Below, in pieces: positions 6,793-11,699 of a stretch of DNA of 11,699 nt. Position 1 is the first letter of the stretch. Every line of letters starts with the position of its first letter. The position numbers and the translations under genes are program-made. Under the pieces are notes generated by a model. The model did no database searches. It was not told the origin of the DNA and saw only the letters and a program-made list of their open reading frames with translations. The stretch is from an uncultured Bacilli bacterium (lineage in GTDB: Bacteria; Bacillota_I; Bacilli_A; RF39; UBA660), in the NCBI GenBank assembly GCA_947628495.1, contig CANRAC010000021.1, forward strand, positions 1-11,699. The letters are read 5' to 3'.

Positions 6793-7940
6793 GCTTTGTT
6801 TAAAACTAATGTTAAATTCTTATTTTTTAAAGGCAAAATAGGAATGCCTCGAACATACCGAGTTAAAGCTATATCTAAAGACTTAAATGTTACTGGTATT
6901 TCATTTTGGGCTAAAAATTCATAGACTTCATCAATCATATCTTGATTAATAACTATGCCATCAACTGTTCTTTGATAACTTTTAAAAACATCTAAAGCAA
7001 CTGTGGGACTTTCATAACTTTCATTTAAGAAAGGAAATTCCCAATTATTTTTTACATATCCAGAACGAGAAGTTTTATGCCAAAGCATACCTGGGCGTTC
7101 TAAAGTTAAACAATAATAATCTAAAATCGTAAATTTAATAATTTGATTATTGTAGTTAATCCCCTTTTGACAATAATTAAAAACCTCCTGGGCAATAGCA
7201 CTATATATTTCAACGCTTTCGGCTCTTTTTTCTTCAAACTTACATTTAGCTTGGGTAAATAAAGGATAATCTAGAGCTTTTCCTCTTTTCATCATACTTT
7301 TTAAAGTAGTTATGTTGACTTGATATAATTCACAAAATTCTTCAAAAGAAAGATCACTATTACTTATTAAACGAAGAATACTTCGTAATCCTTGTTCTTT
7401 AAAGTTTTGTTCTTCCGTTTTAAGACTAACAATCTTTTCTTTTATTTTTAAATATTGATTTAATATTTTAACAATATTTTGGTGCTTAGTTTCATATTTT
7501 AAGCAAGTTTTTAGAGCATTATTACAATACTCAACTAAGATCTCATCACCACAAAGCATAATTAACTGAGTTTTTTCTTTTTCAATTTTTTGATTAACCT
7601 GTTCCAAATAGTTTTTTTGACTATAAGAATTAAGAGTTAAAAAATTTATTTTTTTATCTTGCTTTAATATTTTAAATTGGATATTACTATATAATTGGAT
7701 ATATTTAGGTAGACTATAGGTTATATTATCACATAATATTTCCGGTTTAACATTAAATAAAAGCTCTTTAAAATGTTTATGACATTTAGCAATATGTTTT
7801 GGGTTAATAATTTCTTCACTAGCTAATATCTTTTCATAAAATGTAAATAATTTTATGATATTTGGCCAAGTAGCTTTTTTGACTTCCAAACTTACTTTTG
7901 GTCTTTGTAAATTTTTAACAATTAATTCTTTTTCATTCAT
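6789..7940 (-). CDS. Unrecognised 383-residue protein with helix-turn-helix-like segment
   Basis: I do not recognise the family. The product is soluble, with no signal peptide or membrane helix, and rich in Lys, Asn, Ile and Leu. Residues 110-190 look helical and are partly coiled-coil-like (QVNQKIEKEKTQ, KEKIVSLKTEEQNFKEQ). Residues 197-221 (LSFEEFCELYQVNITTLKSM, then MKRGK) resemble a helix-turn-helix of the 'EEFCELYGIS-TLYRWIKRG' sort. Residues 332-364 could form a second small helical DNA-binding-like unit. Cysteines (54-like, 70, 130, 139, 146, 203, 233, 257, 277) form no zinc-site pattern. AGGGG precedes the ATG by 8 nt. It ends with TGA immediately followed by TAA. It sits between eno and secG, a junction usually without such a gene. 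A consensus promoter in the eno 3' end and a hairpin precede it. A regulatory role is a guess from the HTH-like segment only. Confidence 0.8.
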   Translation of the reverse strand: MNEKELIVKNLQRPKVSLEVKKATWPNIIKLFTFYEKILASEEIINPKHIAKCHKHFKELLFNVKPEILCDNITYSLPKYIQLYSNIQFKILKQDKKINFLTLNSYSQKNYLEQVNQKIEKEKTQLIMLCGDEILVEYCNNALKTCLKYETKHQNIVKILNQYLKIKEKIVSLKTEEQNFKEQGLRSILRLISNSDLSFEEFCELYQVNITTLKSMMKRGKALDYPLFTQAKCKFEEKRAESVEIYSAIAQEVFNYCQKGINYNNQIIKFTILDYYCLTLERPGMLWHKTSRSGYVKNNWEFPFLNESYESPTVALDVFKSYQRTVDGIVINQDMIDEVYEFLAQNEIPVTFKSLDIALTRYVRGIPILPLKNKNLTLVLNKA

Positions 7941-7954
7941 AAATTTTGCCCCTT

Positions 7955-7978
7955 AAAAAAATCCTTTATAAAGGATTT
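7955..7978 (-). terminator. Palindromic hairpin with T-tract: eno terminator or leader attenuator/operator
   Basis: AAATCCTTTATAAAGGATTT (7959-7978) is a perfect 20-bp palindrome. On the minus strand it is followed by a run of seven T (7961-7955, partly in the stem), as in an intrinsic terminator for enolase. However, it lies downstream of a consensus promoter and directly before the ribosome site of the next gene. It may therefore instead, or also, act as an attenuator or a repressor operator. Confidence 0.6.
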
Positions 7979-7990
7979 AATATAGGACGT

Positions 7991-8019
7991 ATTATAAATT
8001 ATTTATTTTCGGATGTCAA
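7991..8019 (-). promoter_or_regulatory. Consensus sigma-A promoter inside the 3' end of eno
   Basis: The minus strand carries TTGACA (8019-8014), a 17-bp spacer and TATAAT (7996-7991), a perfect match to the vegetative consensus. The eno stop codon (8001-7999) lies in the spacer. A start near 7984 would give a leader of about 43 nt for the unrecognised gene at 6789-7940, with the palindromic hairpin beginning about 5 nt into the RNA. Confidence 0.85.
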
Positions 8020-9240
8020 ATTTTCTTCAATCCGTAATAAACGATTATATTTAGCAATGCGCTCGCCGCGACATAAAGAACCGGTTTTAATGTAAGGAAT
8101 ACTTAATCCCACTGCTAAATCAGCAATAAAGGTATCTTCTGTTTCCCCACTACGATGGGAAATAATCATTTGATAATTATTTTTCTTCGCCAGCATTATA
8201 GTCTCAATCATTTCGGTAATAGTTCCAACTTGATTAGCTTTTAATAAAATCGCATTCCCCGCTTTTTCATTTATCGCTTTTTGTAAATATTCTTTATTCG
8301 TAACAAAATAATCATCCCCTACAAGTAAAATCTTATTTTGCATTAATCTCGTAAGTTCACTTAAGTGGGCAAAGTCATCTTCATTAAAAGCATCTTCAAT
8401 CGAAATAATGGGATATTCGCTAACTAGTTTTTGATAGTATATCATTAATTCTTCCGGTGTTAATTCTCTTTTATCAATATGATATTTATTAGTGGTTTTA
8501 TCATAGATTTCACTCGCTGCAACATCTAGAGCTATAAAGACATCTCTTTTAGGAGCATAGCCACTTTCAATGATAGCTTTGGTTATTAAGTCTAGGGCTT
8601 CTAAGTTAGTATTTAACTTGGGTGCAAAGCCGCCTTCATCACCAACCGAAGTAATTTGTCCTTTTTCTTTGAGCAGTTTTTTTAATGTTGCAAATATCTC
8701 CGCCCCAGCACGCAAACGTTCTTTAAAACTTTTAACAACGGGCACAATCATAAATTCTTGAATTTCTAAACCGGAATCCGCGTGTTTACCACCATTTATA
8801 ACATTCATCATCGGAATTGGTAAAGTTACTTGACCAGTCGAAACATATTCATATAATTCTTTATTTTCATTTAAAGCTCCCGCTTTTAAACAAGCTAAAG
8901 AAACAGCTAAGATTGCATTAGCCCCTAAATTACTTTTATATTTAGTTCCATCTAAATTAATTAGAGACTGATCAATCTTCGCTTGATATAATTCTTGCCC
9001 TACTAAAGCGGGTTTTATTATGGTGTTAATATTATTAACAGCCTTTAAAACTCCTTTACCTTGATATCTATTTTTATCTAAATCTCTTAATTCTAAAGCT
9101 TCTTTAGATCCCGTAGAAGCCCCCGAAGGAACTGAAGCTGTCGCTTTTAATCCATTATCTAAAATAACATCCGCTTCCACTGTGGGATTGCCACGAGAAT
9201 CTAATATTTCTCTTGCTCTAATATCTTTAATTACTGCCAT
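7999..9240 (-). CDS. eno: Enolase (phosphopyruvate hydratase)
   Basis: Enolase interconverts 2-phosphoglycerate and phosphoenolpyruvate in glycolysis, in the cytoplasm with Mg2+. The 413 residues are shorter than the usual 425-435 but complete at both ends. Visible signatures: REILDSRGNPTVE (10-22), SGASTG (39-44), NGGKHAD (149-155) and QEFM (161-164). Next are GDEGGFAP (200-207), ALDVAASE (237-244, metal Asp239), SIEDAF (280-285, metal Glu282), GDD (308-310), and LLKANQVGT (332-340, catalytic Lys334). SHRSGETEDT (361-370) and IKTGS (384-388) complete the set. All catalytic residues I can place are kept (Glu162, Glu202, Lys334, His362, Arg363, Lys385). Several flanking positions differ from common enolases: NGGKHADSGLEI for NGGEHADNNVDI, SIEDAF for SIEDG, GDDYF for GDDLF, and IPYIKTG for xGQIKTG. 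The start has GGGTGAT 4 nt upstream, and it has its own promoter. Confidence 0.97.
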   Translation of the reverse strand: MAVIKDIRAREILDSRGNPTVEADVILDNGLKATASVPSGASTGSKEALELRDLDKNRYQGKGVLKAVNNINTIIKPALVGQELYQAKIDQSLINLDGTKYKSNLGANAILAVSLACLKAGALNENKELYEYVSTGQVTLPIPMMNVINGGKHADSGLEIQEFMIVPVVKSFKERLRAGAEIFATLKKLLKEKGQITSVGDEGGFAPKLNTNLEALDLITKAIIESGYAPKRDVFIALDVAASEIYDKTTNKYHIDKRELTPEELMIYYQKLVSEYPIISIEDAFNEDDFAHLSELTRLMQNKILLVGDDYFVTNKEYLQKAINEKAGNAILLKANQVGTITEMIETIMLAKKNNYQMIISHRSGETEDTFIADLAVGLSIPYIKTGSLCRGERIAKYNRLLRIEENLTSENK

Positions 9241-9266
9241 TTAATCACCCTTTTATCTATATTCTT

Positions 9267-9295
9267 AGTATACTCTAAATTAAATCTTTATTCAA
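9267..9295 (-). promoter_or_regulatory. Sigma-A-type promoter for eno
   Basis: The minus strand reads TTGAAT (9295-9290), 17 bp, TATACT (9272-9267). This gives a leader of about 20 nt with AAAGGGTGAT before the eno ATG. It lies just downstream of the terminator of the preceding gene. Confidence 0.7.
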
Positions 9296-9304
9296 TAATT
9301 AGCA

Positions 9305-9330
9305 TTAAAAAAGAGTTATTTAATAAACTC
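9305..9330 (-). terminator. Terminator overlapping the end of the DUF308 gene
   Basis: On the minus strand GAGTTTATTAAATAACTC (9330-9313) can form a 5-bp GAGTT/AACTC stem with an AT-rich, partly paired interior. It is followed by six T (9312-9307). The stem includes the last codons and the TAA stop of the gene. The short stem makes it moderate in strength. Confidence 0.55.
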
Positions 9331-9876
9331 AATTATCTCTTTAGAACGTTTTTTAACAAGTAACCAATGCATAATATCTAATATAGCATAAACTATCACA
9401 AAGATACCAACTACTTGGGTCATAACCATCGTACTTTTAAAAGGATTAAAGATTAATAAAGCTCCCGATAATAAAGTTAAAATCCCAATAAATAAAAGTA
9501 ACGTCCAAGTTTCTTCTTTACATTTTTTTAAAAATATTCCCGAATTAATTTTCATGATACCATTAATAATCATCCAAATTCCTAAACCAATGGTCACAAT
9601 TGAACTAATTGATAAAGGATTAAATATAATAGCAATCCCCGCAATAAGAGTAATAATGCCATATATTAATTCAAAACTAATGTATTTTACTTCTTTTTTA
9701 ACCGTAAAATAATTGATAAGGGAAACTACCCCTGATACAAGGATTAATCCTCCCACAAAATATCCAATTAAGGAATTGGCCATTTTCGGTTTAATAAATA
9801 AAAATATTCCAAAAGCTAAAAATAATAAAGCCGAAAACCATGAGCCATATATTAATTTATTAATTTTTGATTTCAT
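9316..9876 (-). CDS. HdeD/DUF308-family six-helix membrane protein
   Basis: This is an integral membrane protein of 186 residues with six hydrophobic segments: about 10-28, 36-56, 66-84, 90-110, 124-142 and 150-173. They are arranged as three helix pairs. Each pair has the short 'IKP/FNP' turn typical of DUF308/HdeD proteins: FIKPKMAN near 27-34, FNPLS near 85-89, FNPFKS near 143-148. HdeD in E. coli is linked to acid resistance. In Firmicutes the family has no agreed role, so only the family is claimed. The start has AGGAGA 7 nt upstream. A good promoter (TTGTCA-17-TATAAT) precedes it. It is transcribed divergently from the FemABX-type gene, with touching -35 elements, so the two may respond together. 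Confidence 0.85.
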   Translation of the reverse strand: MKSKINKLIYGSWFSALLFLAFGIFLFIKPKMANSLIGYFVGGLILVSGVVSLINYFTVKKEVKYISFELIYGIITLIAGIAIIFNPLSISSIVTIGLGIWMIINGIMKINSGIFLKKCKEETWTLLLFIGILTLLSGALLIFNPFKSTMVMTQVVGIFVIVYAILDIMHWLLVKKRSKEIIEFIK

Positions 9877-9895
9877 CTTTCCATCTCCTGGTTTT

Positions 9896-9924
9896 ATTAT
9901 AAATAATTTTCGTTAGTTTGACAA
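9896..9924 (-). promoter_or_regulatory. Promoter for the DUF308 gene
   Basis: The minus strand has TTGTCA (9924-9919), a 17-bp spacer and a perfect TATAAT (9901-9896). Only one base differs from full consensus. It leaves a leader of roughly 13 nt, with AGGAGA before the ATG at 9876. Confidence 0.8.
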
Positions 9925-9953
9925 TTGATTTTTACTATTACTTATGTTATTAT
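9925..9953 (+). promoter_or_regulatory. Promoter for the FemABX-type gene
   Basis: The plus strand has TTGATT (9925-9930), 17 bp, then TATTAT (9948-9953) preceded by TG-T, an extended -10. A TTGACA at 9918-9923 is a better -35 by sequence but has no good -10 at 17 bp (CTTATG), and TATACT at 9951 is too far from it. The chosen -35 touches the -35 of the divergent promoter. Confidence 0.6.
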
Positions 9954-9979
9954 ACTCTAATTTATGAAGGAGGATTCGT

Positions 9980-11221
9980 ATGTTAAAAGAGATAACAATG
10001 TTTGAATTTCATGATTTTGCTCAAGATCATCCCTTAGCTAGCTTATATCAAACTCCAAATTATGCGATTTTTAAAAGTGAAGTTGACTTTGATTATGATT
10101 ATCTTGGTTATTATGAAAATAATCAATTAGTAGCAGCCACTTTAATGATTTATAAAAATATTACATTTACAAGTAAATATGCTTACGCTCCCCGCGGCTT
10201 TTTAATGGACTATCAAAATTTAAATCTATTACAAAACTTTACGAAGGAATTAAAAAAATATTTAAAAAAGAAAAAAATAGTTTTCTTAAAAATTGATCCT
10301 TTACTAATAATGCGAAAATACGATCCTACTACCAAAGCTTTAACTTATCAAGAAGCTACTAATTATAAAAATATTTTTGGAGATTTAGGCTATAAAAAAC
10401 TAAAAGATAACTTATATTTTGAATCTTCCTTACCCCGTTTTGATGGTTATATAGATTTAAAAAAATATGAATTTTCTAACTTAAATAAAAACACCCGCAA
10501 TAAAATTAATAATTCAATAAAAAAAGGTCTGGAATTAATACAAGGAACTAGAGAAGATTTAGAGATTATTTATAAATTTTTAGAAAAACAAAATAACTTT
10601 AATTTTAAACATTATAATGATTTATATAAAGCTTTTGCGAGTGATAATTTAATGGACTTATTTTTAGTCAAAGTTGATTACGAAAAATTTATGGCTAATG
10701 CCAAAAATGCTTATGAAAAAGAACTGGAAAAAAATAATATTTATAATGAAAAATTAAAACAAAATCCTACCGAAAAAAATCTGCGCCAGAAAATGCTTTC
10801 CGATAAATTACTCGTTACTTATAAAAATGAAATCATGGCCGCCTCTTCCAAGTATACTGATAACGAATTACAAGAATATATCGCCGGCGCTTTAGTTATT
10901 AAAACAAAAGACACCGCTACAATAGTTTATAGCGGCTACGACAAAAGATATCGTCATCTAAATGCTAATTATTTTTTACATAATGCTTTAATCAATTATT
11001 ATAAAGATAATTACGATTATTTAGGCTTAAATGGTCTTACAGGGGACTTTACTTCTAATAATCCATATCATGGTTTAAATGAATTTAAATTAGGTTTTAA
11101 ACCCTTATTTTATGAATATATTGGCGAATTAGATTTAATTATTAATGATAAAGTTTATGATAATTTACTCCTTACTGGTAAATTACATCAAATATTTGAT
11201 AATAAAAATCTACCAGCTTAG
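9980..11221 (+). CDS. FemABX-family peptidoglycan bridge aminoacyltransferase
   Basis: FemABX proteins use aminoacyl-tRNA to add amino acids to the peptidoglycan precursor (usually on lipid II), building the interpeptide bridge at the inner face of the membrane. The 413 residues match the FemA/MurM length. Family landmarks: YAPRGFLMD (69-77), FLKIDP (102-107), and NKNTRNKINNSIKKGLE (169-185). A charged helical arm lies at about 233-285 (AYEKELEKNNIYNEKLK), which fits the tRNA-synthetase-like coiled coil of Fem proteins. A second GNAT-like half (about 290-380) ends in GLNEFKLGF (365-373). Which amino acid is added cannot be told from sequence. AGGAGG lies 6 nt before the ATG. The gene is alone on this strand, with its own promoter and terminator, the stop codon lying in the terminator. 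An IS200-type transposase sits just downstream. Confidence 0.92.
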   Translation: MLKEITMFEFHDFAQDHPLASLYQTPNYAIFKSEVDFDYDYLGYYENNQLVAATLMIYKNITFTSKYAYAPRGFLMDYQNLNLLQNFTKELKKYLKKKKIVFLKIDPLLIMRKYDPTTKALTYQEATNYKNIFGDLGYKKLKDNLYFESSLPRFDGYIDLKKYEFSNLNKNTRNKINNSIKKGLELIQGTREDLEIIYKFLEKQNNFNFKHYNDLYKAFASDNLMDLFLVKVDYEKFMANAKNAYEKELEKNNIYNEKLKQNPTEKNLRQKMLSDKLLVTYKNEIMAASSKYTDNELQEYIAGALVIKTKDTATIVYSGYDKRYRHLNANYFLHNALINYYKDNYDYLGLNGLTGDFTSNNPYHGLNEFKLGFKPLFYEYIGELDLIINDKVYDNLLLTGKLHQIFDNKNLPA

Positions 11222-11235
11222 CTGGTAGTTTTATT
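11210..11235 (+). terminator. Intrinsic terminator of the FemABX-type gene
   Basis: CTACCAGC (11210-11217) pairs with GCTGGTAG (11221-11228) around a TTA loop, followed by TTTTATT. The TAG stop codon (11219-11221) lies in the loop and first stem base. It is one of the two strongest terminators in the window. Confidence 0.9.
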
Positions 11236-11318
11236 AAGCACTAAAAGTGCCTCTTACTGGCCGCGCTATATTGCGCTCCGAATTCGCCTAACTTCTGCAC
11301 TACTTTTACTACTTGCTA
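11229..11318. mobile_element. Structured transposase-distal end of an IS200/IS605-type element
   Basis: This gap is GC-richer than its surroundings and holds several small structures. GCACT-AAA-AGTGC is a hairpin at 11238-11250. GCGC-TATATT-GCGC is a hairpin at 11263-11276. CGAATTCG is a palindrome at 11279-11286, and ACTAC-TTTT-ACTAC is a direct repeat at 11299-11312. IS200/IS605 elements have subterminal hairpins and no terminal inverted repeats, so one of these (most likely 11238-11250) may be the hairpin recognised by TnpA. The exact element boundary cannot be set from this window. Confidence 0.5.
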
Positions 11319-11699
11319 TTATTTAAATAGCTTAAATTGTTTTGTCTTTTTTCCTGTAAATGGGTCAATGTACTCTTTGCTGCTCATTTCATCTGCTAGT
11401 TTATCTTCCTTTAATTGATTCGCTATATACTCTTGTATTGCTTTTGTATTTTTCCCTACTGTGTCTACATAGTATCCTCTACACCAAAATTGCCTTTGGC
11501 CATATTTGTATTTCATATCTGCATGTCTATCAAATATCAATAATGTACTTTTCCCTTTTATATATCCTATTGCTCCTGCTATGCTCATCTTTGGCGGTAC
11601 ACTTATTAACATATGCACATGATCGGGACATAATTCTGCTTCTATTATCCTTATGTCCTTTCTTTCACACAGCATTCTTATTATTTTTCCTATATCTGC
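11319..11699 (-). CDS. tnpA: IS200/IS605-family transposase TnpA, 5' end cut by the window edge
   Basis: TnpA is a Y1 HUH single-strand transposase that cuts and rejoins hairpin ends, moving the element as single-stranded DNA. The frame stays open to the window edge. An ATG at 11675 is internal: the residues before it (ADIGKIIR) continue the family alignment, so perhaps 30-45 residues lie outside. Visible parts are the HUH histidines in CPDHVHMLISVPPK, GYIKGKSTLLIFDRH, KYKYGQRQFWCRGYYVDTVG, the catalytic tyrosine in EYIANQL (the Y-x3-Q helix), and a DPFTGK end. Nothing looks broken. Codon use differs from the host genes: 13 of 14 isoleucine codons are ATA and all arginines read are AGA or AGG, which suggests acquisition. 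No TnpB is visible on this side. Confidence 0.93.
   Translation of the reverse strand, partial: ADIGKIIRMLCERKDIRIIEAELCPDHVHMLISVPPKMSIAGAIGYIKGKSTLLIFDRHADMKYKYGQRQFWCRGYYVDTVGKNTKAIQEYIANQLKEDKLADEMSSKEYIDPFTGKKTKQFKLFK

Noticed and set aside
8570..8761. Plus-strand open frame of 63 codons
   Set aside because: It lies wholly antisense inside the conserved enolase coding region with no ribosome site or promoter.
11238..11250. GCACT hairpin as a terminator of tnpA
   Set aside because: On the minus strand it is followed by TTAATAAAA, not a T-run, and is more than 65 nt from the stop; an IS end structure fits better.
1..11699. Genetic code 4 (TGA as Trp)
   Set aside because: All tryptophans checked use TGG and full-length conserved genes contain no internal TGA.

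Overview
The window is a compact, AT-rich stretch from a bacterium of the Bacillota/Bacilli type, probably a small-genome gut lineage near the RF39/Erysipelotrichales/mollicute-adjacent groups. That placement is inferred from protein similarity remembered by eye, gene order and base composition; no search was run. Genes use the standard code: every tryptophan codon checked is TGG, and long frames are intact with TGA read as stop. Strong AGGAGG-type ribosome sites are common. A FemABX-type peptidoglycan aminoacyltransferase argues for a walled cell rather than a true mycoplasma.

Layout, left to right. Nearly everything up to 9.9 kb is on the minus strand, so transcription there runs right to left. 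At 72-2250 are cdaR and cdaA, the membrane c-di-AMP synthase and its YbbR-domain regulator, overlapping by 8 nt. At 2355-3816 a DUF3048 (YerB-like) membrane-anchored protein is followed by a small one-helix protein with a very charged tail. At 3903-6750 lie secG, rnr and smpB (rnr and smpB overlap by 17 nt), the familiar Firmicute secretion/RNA-quality-control block. At 6789-7940 is an unrecognised 383-residue protein, inserted between secG and enolase (7999-9240). At 9316-9876 is a six-helix HdeD/DUF308-type membrane protein. A 103-bp divergent promoter region then separates it from the only host plus-strand gene, the FemABX-family transferase (9980-11221). The right edge is an IS200/IS605-family transposase running out of the window, with a structured, GC-richer end next to the femABX-type gene's terminator.

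How the genes work together: c-di-AMP signalling (CdaA/CdaR), cell-wall cross-bridge synthesis (FemABX) and several membrane proteins serve the envelope. SecG helps protein export. RNase R and SmpB act together in trans-translation and decay of non-stop mRNA. Enolase is glycolytic.

The regulatory layer is unusually legible. There are sigma-A-type promoters (one perfect TTGACA-17-TATAAT inside the 3' end of eno) and six intrinsic-terminator candidates that overlap or touch stop codons. I see no defence system, CRISPR array, tRNA or rRNA. The most interesting items are the orphan gene with its consensus promoter and leader hairpin, and the back-to-back promoters at 9.9 kb. No intergenic stretch exceeds about 105 bases.
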